Below, in pieces: positions 44,864-53,440 of a DNA stretch of 64,000 nt. The stretch's first letter is position 1. Each line of letters starts with the position of its first letter. This DNA comes from Roseibacterium elongatum DSM 19469. GTDB lineage: Bacteria; Pseudomonadota; Alphaproteobacteria; Rhodobacterales; Rhodobacteraceae. Location: assembly GCF_000590925.1 (NCBI RefSeq), contig NZ_CP004372.1, forward strand, positions 3,453,001 to 3,517,000. Reading direction: 5' to 3'. The notes under the pieces were generated by a model, which did not search any database, was not told the DNA's origin, and was given only the letters and a program-made list of their open reading frames with translations. A program made the translations under genes and the position numbers.

Positions 44864-46639
44864 ATGCCAAGCTACACCGCCCCCACCAAGGACGCACAAT
44901 TCATCCTGCATGACGTGCTGAACATCTCCGGCAAGGAGATCCCCGGTTTTGCAGATCTCGACCGCGACTTCACGGCCGCCATTCTCGAAGAGGCCGGCAA
45001 GATCGCGGCCGAGGTGCTGACGCCGCTGAACGCCGTCGGCGACCAGGAAGGGTGCCGCCTGGAAAACGGCGTGGTCTATACGCCCACCGGGTTCAAGGCC
45101 GCCTTCGACCAGATGAAGGCGGGCGGCTGGCCCGGCATCGACATGCCCGAGGAATACGGCGGGCAGAACATGCCCTATGTCATCGGCACGGCGGTGGGCG
45201 AGTTCTTTTCCGCCGCCAACCAGGCATTCATGATGTATCAGGGCCTGACCCACGGGGCGGCCTCGGCGATCCTGGCCCACGGGACGGAGGCGCAAAAGCA
45301 CAAGTGGCTGCCCAAGATGGTCAGCTGCGACTGGACCGGCACCATGAACCTGACCGAGCCGCATTGCGGCACCGATCTGGGCCTGATGCGCACCAAGGCC
45401 GAGCCGCAGGACGATGGCAGCTACAAGATCACCGGCCAGAAGATCTTCATCTCTGCCGGCGATCACGACATGGCCGAGAACGTGGTGCATCTGGTGCTGG
45501 CCAAGATCCCCGGCGGCCCTGAGGGCATCAAGGGTGTTTCGCTGTTCATCGTGCCCAAGCTCCTCGTCGATGACGATGGCAATCTGGGCGCGCGCAACGG
45601 CGTGTCGGTCGGCAAGATCGAGCACAAGATGGGCATTCACGGCAACGCCACCTGCGTCATGAATTACGACGGGGCAACAGGCTACCTGTTGGGGGACATG
45701 CACAAGGGCATGCGCGCGATGTTCACCATGATGAACGAGGCGCGTCTGGGCGTCGGCATGCAGGGCCTGGCACAGGCCGAGGTCGCGTTCCAGAACGCCC
45801 TGGACTATGCGAAAGACCGCCTGCAGGGCCGCGACGTGACCGGCCCCAAGAACCCCGATGGCCCGGCCGATCCGTTGATCGTGCACCCCGATATCCGCCG
45901 CAACCTGATGGAGCAGAAAAGCTTTGCCGAGGGCGCACGCGCCTTCATGCTGTGGGGCGCCACGCTGATCGACCAGGCCCACCGCGCCCAGGACGCGGAT
46001 GCCGATGGCCTGATCTCGCTCATGACGCCGGTCATCAAGGGCTTCCTGACCGACAAGGGCTTTGACATGACCATTCAGGCCCAGCAGGTCTATGGCGGGC
46101 ACGGTTACATCGAGGAATGGGGCATGTCGCAATTCGCCCGCGACGCCCGCATCGCCATGATCTACGAAGGCGCCAACGGCGTGCAGGCCCTCGACCTTGT
46201 GGGGCGCAAGCTGGCGCAGGACGGCGGCAAGCATGTCATGGCGTTTTTCGATCTCGTCAAAACCTTCTGCAAGGAGGAAGCCGGGACCGACGGCATGGCC
46301 GAATTCGTCGGCCCGGTGAAAAACGCCTCGAAAGACCTGCAAGCCGCCGCGATGTATTTCATGCAGGAAGGCATGAAGAACCCCAACAACGCGCTGGCAG
46401 GGTCCTATGACTTCATGCATCTGTTCGGGCATGTCTGCCTGGGCCTGATGTGGGCGAAAATGGCCAAGGCGTCGCTTGACGCGCTGGCGTCGGGGACATC
46501 GGATCCCAAGTTCCACCAGACCAAGCTGGCCACCGCGCGCTTCTACATGAGCCGCCAGCTGCCGATGACCGCGACCCATCTGGCCCGCATCCAGTCGGGG
46601 GCCGAGCCGGTCATGGCGCTGGAGGCCGCCAATTTCTAA
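44864..46639 (+). CDS. acyl-CoA dehydrogenase, long (about 590 aa) type
   Basis: 591 residues from ATG 44864, preceded by GGGAGG. The dehydrogenase core has [53 protein letters not shown] and the catalytic-Glu segment [20 protein letters not shown]. An extra C-terminal domain of about 130 residues is characteristic of the DmdC/FadE-like subgroup, which includes methylmercaptopropionyl-CoA dehydrogenase. Without experiment both a fatty-acyl-CoA and a DMSP-derived substrate remain possible. It supplies enoyl-CoA to the FadJ-like and thiolase enzymes downstream. Confidence 0.9.
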   Translation: MPSYTAPTKDAQFILHDVLNISGKEIPGFADLDRDFTAAILEEAGKIAAEVLTPLNAVGDQEGCRLENGVVYTPTGFKAAFDQMKAGGWPGIDMPEEYGGQNMPYVIGTAVGEFFSAANQAFMMYQGLTHGAASAILAHGTEAQKHKWLPKMVSCDWTGTMNLTEPHCGTDLGLMRTKAEPQDDGSYKITGQKIFISAGDHDMAENVVHLVLAKIPGGPEGIKGVSLFIVPKLLVDDDGNLGARNGVSVGKIEHKMGIHGNATCVMNYDGATGYLLGDMHKGMRAMFTMMNEARLGVGMQGLAQAEVAFQNALDYAKDRLQGRDVTGPKNPDGPADPLIVHPDIRRNLMEQKSFAEGARAFMLWGATLIDQAHRAQDADADGLISLMTPVIKGFLTDKGFDMTIQAQQVYGGHGYIEEWGMSQFARDARIAMIYEGANGVQALDLVGRKLAQDGGKHVMAFFDLVKTFCKEEAGTDGMAEFVGPVKNASKDLQAAAMYFMQEGMKNPNNALAGSYDFMHLFGHVCLGLMWAKMAKASLDALASGTSDPKFHQTKLATARFYMSRQLPMTATHLARIQSGAEPVMALEAANF

Positions 46640-46645
46640 GCTCAT

Positions 46646-46676
46646 GCCATGGCCGCCCCCCAAGGGCGGCCATGGC
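46646..46676 (+). promoter_or_regulatory. perfect 13-bp stem-loop after the acyl-CoA dehydrogenase gene
   Basis: GCCATGGCCGCCC (46646-46658) and GGGCGGCCATGGC (46664-46676) pair perfectly around a five-base loop, seven bases after the dehydrogenase stop. There is no T-run. It probably acts as an mRNA-stabilising or attenuating structure, reducing read-through into the downstream genes of the operon. Confidence 0.55.
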
Positions 46677-46696
46677 AGCCGAACACGGAGAACAAC

Positions 46697-46909
46697 ATGC
46701 CCAAGCGCTTGCGCCTGACCCGGCGGCCCAACATCGCGATGAGCGAGGATGCCTATCGCCGGTTGCGCAGCCTGTCGGACGAGGCCGGATTGAACGAGGG
46801 CGAGTTCCTGTCCTTCCTGTTCGAACACTGGTCGAGCTGCATCAACGACGAAAAATTCACCGCCCGGCTGCGCCTGTTCAATTCGGAACTGGACGAGCGA
46901 AAACGCTGA
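46697..46909 (+). CDS. small hypothetical protein, possible ribbon-helix-helix type
   Basis: 70 residues starting MPKRLRLTRRPNIAMSEDAY, with CGGAGAACAAC just upstream. A basic beta-strand-like start followed by two predicted helices (DAYRRLRSLSDEAGLN, EGEFLSFLFEHWSSC) resembles MetJ/Arc-type DNA-binding domains, but the match is only structural. It lies between the dehydrogenase and the GST gene and is conserved in tone with its neighbours (high GC). Confidence 0.6.
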   Translation: MPKRLRLTRRPNIAMSEDAYRRLRSLSDEAGLNEGEFLSFLFEHWSSCINDEKFTARLRLFNSELDERKR

Positions 46910-46938
46910 CGGCGGCGCAAAGAGACGACGGAGGATGT

Positions 46939-46960
46939 GAGTATTTTTGCCAAGAAGAAG
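46939..46960 (+). repeat. left arm of 22-bp imperfect inverted repeat
   Basis: GAGTATTTTTGCCAAGAAG plus AAG; it pairs with 47124-47145 with 19 of 22 positions matching. The motif 'GAGTATTTxxxCCAAGAAGAAG' with adjacent G-tracts resembles an intergenic repeat type common in Rhodobacteraceae chromosomes (from memory, not searched). Confidence 0.6.
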
Positions 46961-47123
46961 GGGTAGGGTCGCGGCCCTGCCGAACCGTCTGCGCATCGGG
47001 ACCCCGACCGGGTCAGCACGCATCAGCGGGGGCAGGGCCGCCTTCTCCTTGGGCGGTCATCGGCTCTCCAGCCTGTACCGCACGATGAGCAAAGCACGTT
47101 AACCTTAACAAAGGGTTACGCGC

Positions 47124-47145
47124 CTTCTTCTTGGTTGAAATACTC
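47124..47145 (-). repeat. right arm of 22-bp imperfect inverted repeat
   Basis: CTTCTTCTTGGTTGAAATAC plus TC on the plus strand, the inverted counterpart of 46939-46960. It is followed immediately by CGACGGGGGTGCGGGGG and the hairpin at 47156-47176. This combined unit (CTTCTTGG...ATACTCCGACGGGGGT) looks like a complete repeat element. Confidence 0.6.
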
Positions 47146-47217
47146 CGACGGGGGTGCGGGGGTGTGAAACCCCCGCCACTTCAGTCACAGATGGTACGGG
47201 CTGCACGGGAGGGCACC

Positions 47218-47853
47218 ATGACCAACATGCTTTATTGCTTCGGCGAAAGCGGGAATGCCTACAAGGCGGCGCTCGCGCTGGAATTGGCGAGTGTCCCGTG
47301 GGCGGCCCGTTTCGTCGATTTCTTCAACGGCGAGGCGCGCAGCCTCGCGTTCCGTGCGATCAACCGGATGGGTGAGGTCCCCGTGCTGGACGCGCATGGC
47401 ACGATCCTGACCCAGTCGGGTGTGATCCAGGATTGGGTCATGGACGAGACCGGCAAACTGTGCGGCGACGGGTCCAAGGCCACGCGGCGCGAGATCCTGC
47501 GCTGGACGATCTTCGACAATCAGAAGGTCTCGGGACAGGCGGGGCCCTTGCGGTTCCTGATGAACTTCCTGCCCGAGGACAAACGCCCGCAAGAGGTCGT
47601 GGCGTTCATGGCCGGTCGCCTCAAGGCGGCTTTGCTGGTTCTGGAGGCCGAACTGGCAACCCGTGACTGGCTGGTGGGCGACAGCCTGACCTGCGCCGAC
47701 CTGAGTTGCTGTGGATACCTCTACTACGACGAGCCCTTCACCTTCGACCGGGCCGCGTACCCGGCGATTTCCGCCTGGCTGGACCGCATCGCCGCGACGC
47801 CGGGATGGAAACACCCCTATGACCTGATGCAGCGGGCCTACCCGCCTGCCTGA
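47218..47853 (+). CDS. glutathione S-transferase family protein
   Basis: 211 residues from ATG 47218, with GGGAGGG upstream. The N-terminal thioredoxin fold (MLYCFGESGNAYKAALALEL) has the cis-Pro/Ser motif region MGEVPVLDAHGTILTQSGVI. The C-terminal helical domain carries DWLVGDSLTCADLSCCGYLY, with the conserved capping Asp. GST genes inside beta-oxidation operons are common in this family of bacteria. The substrate is unknown. Confidence 0.9.
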   Translation: MTNMLYCFGESGNAYKAALALELASVPWAARFVDFFNGEARSLAFRAINRMGEVPVLDAHGTILTQSGVIQDWVMDETGKLCGDGSKATRREILRWTIFDNQKVSGQAGPLRFLMNFLPEDKRPQEVVAFMAGRLKAALLVLEAELATRDWLVGDSLTCADLSCCGYLYYDEPFTFDRAAYPAISAWLDRIAATPGWKHPYDLMQRAYPPA

Positions 47854-47903
47854 CCCCCTGCCCCAACCGACCGGGCAAAGACGACACAAACGGAGCGCAC
47901 ATC

Positions 47904-49115
47904 ATGACCGACGCCTATATCTACGACGCGATCCGCACGCCGCGCGGCAAGGGCCGCAAGGACGGCGCCCTGCACGAGGTGACCTCGGCCCGCCTGTCGG
48001 CCTTCACGCTGAACAGCCTGAAGGAACGCAACAATCTTGACGGGCACGCGGTCGAGGACGTGATCTGGGGCAATGCCACGCAGGTGATGGAACAGGGCGG
48101 CTGCCTTGCGCGCACCGCCGTTCTGGCCTCGGATCTCGACGAGCGGATTCCGGGCCTGTCGATCAACCGCTTCTGCGCCTCGGGGCTGGAGGCGGTGAAC
48201 CTTGCCGCCAACCAGGTGCGCGGCGGGGCCGGTGACGGCTATATCGCGGGCGGTGTCGAAATGATGGGCCGCGTCGCCATGGGGTCCGACGGGGCGGCCA
48301 TCGCCGTCGATCCGTCCATCGCGATGAACAGCTATTTCGTGCCGCAAGGCATCAGCGCCGATATCATCGCCACCGAATACGGCATCTCGCGCGACGACGC
48401 CGACGCGCTGGCCGTGGAGTCGCAGAACCGCGCCGCCGCGGCCTGGGCCGATAACCGGTTCGCGAAATCGGTGATGCCGGTGACGGATGTCAACGCCCTG
48501 ACGATTCTGGATCGCGACGAATACATGCGCCCGGGCACCGACATGCAGGCGCTCGGCGCGCTGAAACCCTCATTCAAGGATATGGGCGAACAGATGCCCG
48601 GCTTCGACGCCATCGCGCTGATGAAATACCCCCATCTCGAGGCGATCACCCACATCCACCATGCCGGCAATTCCTCGGGCATCGTTGATGGCGCCGCCGC
48701 GGTTCTGATCGGCAACAAGGCCTTCGGCGAGACATGGGGCCTGACCCCGCGTGCCCGCATCCGCGCCACGGCCAAGATCGGCACCGACCCCACCATCATG
48801 CTGACCGGGCCCGTTCCGGCCACGGAAAAGATCCTTGCCGACAGTGGCATGTCGATTTCCGATATCGACCTGTTCGAGGTGAACGAGGCGTTCTCGTCGG
48901 TGGTGTTGCGCTTCATGCAGGCGTTCGACGTTGACCATTCCAAGGTCAACGTGAACGGCGGCGCCATCGCCATGGGCCATCCACTGGGCGCGACAGGCGC
49001 GATTATCCTTGGTACGCTGCTGGACGAGTTGGAGCGCAGCGGCAAGGGCACCGGCCTTGCCACCTTGTGCGTCGCCTCGGGGATGGGGGCGGCCACAATC
49101 ATCGAGCGCGTGTAA
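47904..49115 (+). CDS. fadA: acetyl-CoA C-acyltransferase (thiolase)
   Basis: 403 residues. The nucleophilic Cys is C91 in NRFCASGLEAVN. The His of NEAFSS-containing FEVNEAFSSVVLRFMQAF and the C-terminal NGGAIAMGHPLGATGA and CVASGMGAATIIERV (second Cys) complete the active site. It removes acetyl-CoA in the last step of beta-oxidation, acting with the FadJ-like protein encoded two genes downstream. The N-terminus MTDAYIYDAIRTPRGKGRKD is standard for the FadA/AtoB group. Confidence 0.94.
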   Translation: MTDAYIYDAIRTPRGKGRKDGALHEVTSARLSAFTLNSLKERNNLDGHAVEDVIWGNATQVMEQGGCLARTAVLASDLDERIPGLSINRFCASGLEAVNLAANQVRGGAGDGYIAGGVEMMGRVAMGSDGAAIAVDPSIAMNSYFVPQGISADIIATEYGISRDDADALAVESQNRAAAAWADNRFAKSVMPVTDVNALTILDRDEYMRPGTDMQALGALKPSFKDMGEQMPGFDAIALMKYPHLEAITHIHHAGNSSGIVDGAAAVLIGNKAFGETWGLTPRARIRATAKIGTDPTIMLTGPVPATEKILADSGMSISDIDLFEVNEAFSSVVLRFMQAFDVDHSKVNVNGGAIAMGHPLGATGAIILGTLLDELERSGKGTGLATLCVASGMGAATIIERV

Positions 49116-49145
49116 CGAGTAGCCGGTGCAACGACATGGTGGAGC

Positions 49146-49577
49146 ATGGCACAAAACGCGGCCCTGGCGATTTATCAGGATTTTCTCGACCTCATGGGGG
49201 CGGCCGTCATTGCCAGCGATGCCGACACCTTTCTTGCCCATGTTTTCCTGCCGCACCGGATCGTCACCGAGACGGAAACCATCGTGATCGAGACCATGGC
49301 CAGTTCGCGGCGTCATTTCGAGGGGTTCGCAGCCGCCCTTCGCGGGCAAGGGGCCGACAGCTACGCGCGTGTTGCCAAGACGGCCGTGTTTCTTTCCCCC
49401 GACCGGATCGCCGGCACGCACGATGCGTTCATCTCTTCGCGCGGGAAACTTGTGGTGCCGCGCTTTGCCAACGAGATCGAGATCGTGCAACGCGACGGCA
49501 TCTGGGGGTCGGTGCGCACGCGCCATTACACGCGGTTCGTCTCGTGGCCCGATATCCTGCCCAGAATGACCGTGTGA
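49146..49577 (+). CDS. NTF2/SnoaL-like small protein
   Basis: 143 residues with an NTF2-like fold pattern. A long N-terminal helix (LAIYQDFLDLMGAAVIASDA) is followed by DTFLAHVFLPHRIVTETETI and two C-terminal strand pairs (DRIAGTHDAFISSRGK, IEIVQRDGIWGSVRTRHYTR). It lies between fadA and the FadJ-like gene and is paralogous to the next gene, sharing the ALxxYQxxLD start. The role in fatty acid oxidation is unknown. Enoyl-CoA hydration or a scaffold function are guesses. Confidence 0.65.
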   Translation: MAQNAALAIYQDFLDLMGAAVIASDADTFLAHVFLPHRIVTETETIVIETMASSRRHFEGFAAALRGQGADSYARVAKTAVFLSPDRIAGTHDAFISSRGKLVVPRFANEIEIVQRDGIWGSVRTRHYTRFVSWPDILPRMTV

Positions 49578-49579
49578 CC

Positions 49580-50045
49580 ATGGCGCTCGAGACCTATCAA
49601 TCCTGGCTGGACCACGGTGGGAGGGCTACTCTGGACCGGCGCCTTCGAGGCCGTGGCCGAGATCATGCACTATCCCCAGCGCGTGGAAACGCGCGATGGC
49701 GGCGTGCATTACGCCGCCCCGCACCAGATGCGCGAGGCCGCGTCCGAATTCCGCGCGTTTCTCAGCCGCATGGGCGCGACGAGCTATCATCGCATCGCGA
49801 AGCACGCGACCTTTGCCGATGGTGATCGCACCCGGATCGAGGGCGCGCATACCACGCATATCCTGCGGGGCGGAAACTACGCGGTCGAGCCCTTCACATC
49901 GCACCTGACGCTCGTCCTGCGTGACGGCGTCTGGCTGGGCGCGGGTCTGCGCTCGGCCATTTCCAACCATACCTGCACGATCCTGCCCCCCGCGCATCTT
50001 GCCGCCCAGCGACAGGCGCAGGCGGGGCAAAGCAAAGAAGGATGA
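49580..50045 (+). pseudogene. NTF2/SnoaL-like small protein, frameshifted
   Basis: ATG 49580, two bases after the previous stop, opens MALETYQSWLDHGG, matching the N-terminus of the paralogue just upstream. Between about 49613 and 49630 the frame shifts by one base into LWTGAFEAVAEIMHYPQRVE and on to the stop at 50043-50045. Removing one base gives about 154 residues. The larger part could also be read from GTG 49617, but that would lose the first helix. The stop overlaps the start of the FadJ-like gene (ATGA). Confidence 0.65.
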
Positions 50046-52258
50046 CCACCATGACCGATTTCACCATGCAGATCGACGCCGATGGCGTCGCCATCGTCAC
50101 CTGGGATGTACCGGGCAAGTCGATGAACGTCCTCTCGCGCGAGGCCTTCGCCACCGTCGAGACGCTGATCGACGACGCGCTGGCCGATGACGCGGTCAAG
50201 GGTATCGTCATCACCAGCGGCAAGGACAGTTTTGCCGGCGGCATGGACCTGAACACGCTGGCCACGATCCGGCAGGAATCGGGCGATGACCCGGCCAAGG
50301 GGCTGTTCGATTTCACCATGAACGGCCACCGTATCCTGCGCAAACTGGAACGCGCCGGAATGGACCCCAAGACCAACAAGGGCGGCAAGCCCATCGCCTG
50401 CGCCATTCCCGGCACCTGTGCGGGCATCGGGACCGAGATCGCGCTGGCCTGTCATCGCCGCTTCATGGCCGACAACCCCAAGGCCAAGATCGGCCTGCCC
50501 GAAATCTTGGTCGGAATCTTCCCCGGCGGCGGCGGCACCACCCGCTACAGCCGCATGGTCGGCACGATGGCCGCGGCCCCGGTCCTGCTGGAGGGTCGGA
50601 TGCTGGACCCGAAAAAGGCCAAGTCGGCGCAATTGGTGGACGAGGTGGTGCCGGCGGACGACCTGCTTTCCAGGGCAAAGGAGTGGGTCCTGTCCGCCAA
50701 GGATGCCGATATCGTGAAACCCTGGGATCAGAAGGGATGGAAGATGCCCGGCGGCGCGCCCTATCACCCGGCGGGCTTCATGACCTTTGTCGGGGCCTCC
50801 GCCATGATCAACGGCAAGACCAAGGGAGTCTACCCGGCGGCCAAGGCGCTGCTGTCGTCGGTCTACGAGGGCGCGTTGGTCGATTTCGACACGGCCCTGA
50901 AGATCGAGGCGCGGTGGTTCACATCCGTTCTGATGAAACCCTCCTCCTCGGCCATGATCCGGTCGCTGTTCCTGAACAAGGAAGCGCTGGAAAAGGGCGC
51001 GAACCGGCCGGCGGTCGAAGACCAGCGCGTGAAAAAGGTCGGTGTTCTGGGCGCGGGCATGATGGGCGCAGGCATCGCCTATGTCAGCGCCAATGCCGGG
51101 ATCGAGGTGGTGCTGATCGACGCCGCGCAGGACGCCGCCGACCGCGGCCGCGCCCATGCCGAGGGGATCCTCGACAAGGGGATGAAGCGCGGCAAGGTCA
51201 CGCCCGAGAAGAAAGAGCAGGTCCTCGGCCGGATCACGGCGACCACCGATTATGCTGCGCTCGAGGGCTGCGACCTGATCGTCGAAGCCGTGTTCGAAGA
51301 CCCCGGCGTGAAGGCCGAGGTGACCGCCAAGGCCGAGGCGCAGATGTTGGAGACGGGCGTCTTCGCCACCAACACCTCGACCCTGCCCATCACGGAACTG
51401 GCCACGGCCAGCGCGCGGCCCGAGCAATTCATCGGCATCCACTTCTTCAGCCCGGTGGACAAGATGATGCTGGTCGAGATCATCAAGGGCGCGCACACCG
51501 GCGACATCGCCGTGGCCAAGGCGCTGGATTTCGTGCGCCAGATCCGCAAGACGCCCATCGTGGTGAACGACGCGCGGTTCTTCTACGCCAACCGCTGCAT
51601 CATTCCCTATATCAACGAGGGGATCCGCATGGTGGCCGAAGGGGTGGAACCCGCCCTGATCGAAAACGCTGCCAAGCTGGTGGGAATGCCGCTGGGTCCG
51701 CTGCAACTGGTCGACGAGACCTCGATCGATCTGGGCGTCAAGATCGCCAGGGCGACCAAGGCCGCGATGGGCGACGCCTATCCTGATGGTGCGGTGGACG
51801 AGGTGCTGTTCTGGATGGCCGGTGCGGGCCGGTTGGGCCGGAAATCCAACGCGGGCTTCTATGAATATGACGACACCGGCAAGCGCGGAGTGATCTGGCC
51901 CGGTTTGCGCGACAAGCACCCGGTCGCCGACACGCAACCCGATCTGACCGAGGTGCAGCACCGTCTGCTCTTTGCACAGGTGCTGGAGGCCGTGCACGCG
52001 TTCGAGGCCGGCGTTCTGACCGACATCCGCGAGGGCGATGTTGGCGCGATCCTGGGCTGGGGCTTTGCGCCCTGGTCGGGCGGGCCGTTCAGTTGGCTGG
52101 ATATTCTGGGCACGCCCTATGCCGCCGAGCGCTGCGACCAGTTGCAGGCGGCCTTCGGTGACCGCTTTGCCTGCCCGGATCTGCTGCGCGAGATGGCCGA
52201 GCGCAACCAGAGCTTCTATGGGCGTTTCGGAACCGGAACGGGCAGCAAGGCCGCCTGA
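50042..52258 (+). CDS. fadJ: fatty acid oxidation multifunctional protein: enoyl-CoA hydratase / 3-hydroxyacyl-CoA dehydrogenase
   Basis: 738 residues. The crotonase domain (1 to about 300) has the oxyanion loop KDSFAGGMDLNTL and a catalytic-Glu region in LGLPEILVGIFPGGGGTTRY-type sequence. The NAD-binding dehydrogenase domain starts at KKVGVLGAGMMGAGIAYVSA. Active-site elements include HFFSPVDKMMLVEIIKG (catalytic His) and RFFYANRCIIPYINEG. It catalyses hydration of enoyl-CoA and oxidation of 3-hydroxyacyl-CoA. The start overlaps the upstream NTF2-like stop. A second ATG nine bases on is possible. Confidence 0.93.
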   Translation: MTTMTDFTMQIDADGVAIVTWDVPGKSMNVLSREAFATVETLIDDALADDAVKGIVITSGKDSFAGGMDLNTLATIRQESGDDPAKGLFDFTMNGHRILRKLERAGMDPKTNKGGKPIACAIPGTCAGIGTEIALACHRRFMADNPKAKIGLPEILVGIFPGGGGTTRYSRMVGTMAAAPVLLEGRMLDPKKAKSAQLVDEVVPADDLLSRAKEWVLSAKDADIVKPWDQKGWKMPGGAPYHPAGFMTFVGASAMINGKTKGVYPAAKALLSSVYEGALVDFDTALKIEARWFTSVLMKPSSSAMIRSLFLNKEALEKGANRPAVEDQRVKKVGVLGAGMMGAGIAYVSANAGIEVVLIDAAQDAADRGRAHAEGILDKGMKRGKVTPEKKEQVLGRITATTDYAALEGCDLIVEAVFEDPGVKAEVTAKAEAQMLETGVFATNTSTLPITELATASARPEQFIGIHFFSPVDKMMLVEIIKGAHTGDIAVAKALDFVRQIRKTPIVVNDARFFYANRCIIPYINEGIRMVAEGVEPALIENAAKLVGMPLGPLQLVDETSIDLGVKIARATKAAMGDAYPDGAVDEVLFWMAGAGRLGRKSNAGFYEYDDTGKRGVIWPGLRDKHPVADTQPDLTEVQHRLLFAQVLEAVHAFEAGVLTDIREGDVGAILGWGFAPWSGGPFSWLDILGTPYAAERCDQLQAAFGDRFACPDLLREMAERNQSFYGRFGTGTGSKAA

Positions 52259-52282
52259 TCCAAAGCCAACGGATCGCGACGG

Positions 52283-52312
52283 AAAAGGGGCCAGCGGCCC
52301 CTTTTCTTTTGT
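52283..52312 (+). terminator. rho-independent terminator of the beta-oxidation operon
   Basis: AAAAGGGGCC (52283-52292) and GGCCCCTTTT (52296-52305) form a perfect 10-bp stem with loop AGC, followed by CTTTTG. It lies 25 bases after the FadJ-like stop on the plus strand. This is the clearest intrinsic terminator in the window. Confidence 0.9.
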
Positions 52313-52470
52313 ATGGCGAACGCGGCGCTCAGGCGGCGCGGCAGACGGTCAAAGCGTCATCGCCCGGCATACCGGCCATAACCCCGACACTCAGGCGTAA
52401 GCACGCCCCCCGCCGGACAGCCGCACCATTGGCATCAGCGGGCAATTCGGTCCATACTGTGACGATGCCG

Positions 52471-53070
52471 TCACCCAAGAACCTCGGTCACCAATTGCCG
52501 CGCGTCCGTTTGGGACAGCACGGGCACGGCATCAAGCGGCCTTTGCGCCAGAATATCGGAACCATGGCTCAGCACGTAGGACCCATCGTCAATGGCCATC
52601 AATTGTGGCAACTCCGTTTCGAGGTGCACGGAGGGTTGCCGCTCCGTTGGATCATCCGAGTGTACACCGGCGAGACCCAACAAAACCCTTACGGGAATGA
52701 CCGCGAAGGATAGCCCTGACCGCCCATCATACTCGAACAGCACGGAGTTGTCCGGCATGACCCGAACCGGGGCGGCATTCCCAAGCACGCCGGCAGGCAC
52801 AGAAAGCGGCCAGATATGCATCGGGCAGGTCACGTTGCTGCTGAAGGTGTAGCCCTTTGAGATGCCCAATATCGGAACAAAGCCATCATCAAAGGTCATG
52901 ACCTCATCGCCCGCGCGCACCTCGGTTGCGCGGCGCGTACCTCTCGAGGTCAGAACATAGTTGTCGGAAAGCAACCCCGAGGCGGAACAGGCGGCACAGG
53001 CCAGGGGGGTATTTCCCGCTTCGCAGAACGGGCGCATGGATTCTGAGAATTTTCGCTTCAAAACGACCAC
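52471..53070 (-). CDS. Hint-domain-like (Hedgehog/intein fold) protein
   Basis: 199 residues if read from GTG 53070. Because GGGGAGGT directly abuts this codon, a TTG three codons on or ATG 53037 may be the real start. The middle YVLTSRGTRRATEVRAGDEV followed by MTFDDGFVPILGISKG is the opening of a Hint_2-type module, and PVRVMPDNSVLFEYDGRSGL matches the later 'H/N-core' region. The usual first catalytic Cys (C-F/L-x-x-G-T-x-I) is replaced by LLSDNYVLTSRG, so self-processing is doubtful. The gene is AT-richer than its surroundings and stands alone on the minus strand between two plus-strand operons. Confidence 0.65.
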   Translation of the reverse strand: MVVLKRKFSESMRPFCEAGNTPLACAACSASGLLSDNYVLTSRGTRRATEVRAGDEVMTFDDGFVPILGISKGYTFSSNVTCPMHIWPLSVPAGVLGNAAPVRVMPDNSVLFEYDGRSGLSFAVIPVRVLLGLAGVHSDDPTERQPSVHLETELPQLMAIDDGSYVLSHGSDILAQRPLDAVPVLSQTDARQLVTEVLG

Positions 53071-53440
53071 ACCTCCCCGTCAAGGGCAGCCGCCCCAACG
53101 CCCCACGGGTCGGGAGGAACCGTGTGCTCCGCATTCGAAACTTGCGATGCGAAAAGGGGACACCACCCTACACCGCGCGTCAATCGTCGGTGCCAAACAC
53201 CCTGGCGGAAAACACGACAAGGTCCTGCAAGCGCCACCAATGAACCACCTTTGATCGGGACAGATGCGCACCCCGCGGGGCATGGCAACACAGCTTGCAG
53301 GCCCACTGTAGCGACCTTTCCCGCGCGGGCTCCCGGACCAGCGTGCAGGATCAGGGCCCTTGGTGCGGGCGGGCCTTTTCTTTTCTTGCGCGTTGCGCCA
53401 TCACTTGGCTCAGATTATTTCGCCGCAACGGAGGGGTTCC
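53071..53440. other. 370-bp intergenic region
   Basis: No credible gene. It has the same lowered GC content as the adjoining Hint-like gene up to about 53300. A weak terminator-like GGCCC...GGGCC-TTTTCTTTTCTT (about 53357-53387, plus strand) lies just before the acyl-CoA synthetase, whose ribosome-binding site (GGAGGGG) is at its end. Confidence 0.45.

Larger units (their letters stand above)
46910..47217. other. 308-bp intergenic region with inverted repeats
   Basis: No gene is supported. It contains an imperfect long-range inverted repeat (46939-46960 against 47124-47145) and a perfect 8-bp hairpin at 47156-47176 (GCGGGGGT / ACCCCCGC). Further features are an AT-rich TTAACCTTAAC stretch near 47100 and the ribosome-binding site for the GST gene. 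It interrupts an otherwise compact operon and may hold an internal promoter. Confidence 0.55.

Noticed and set aside
49617..50045. Independent gene starting at GTG 49617
   Set aside because: The preceding frame from ATG 49580 supplies an N-terminus matching the paralogue just upstream, so a single frameshifted gene explains the data better.
49877..51997. A 706-codon minus-strand open frame
   Set aside because: It is antisense to the FadJ-like gene, whose plus-strand reading is a complete two-domain enzyme.
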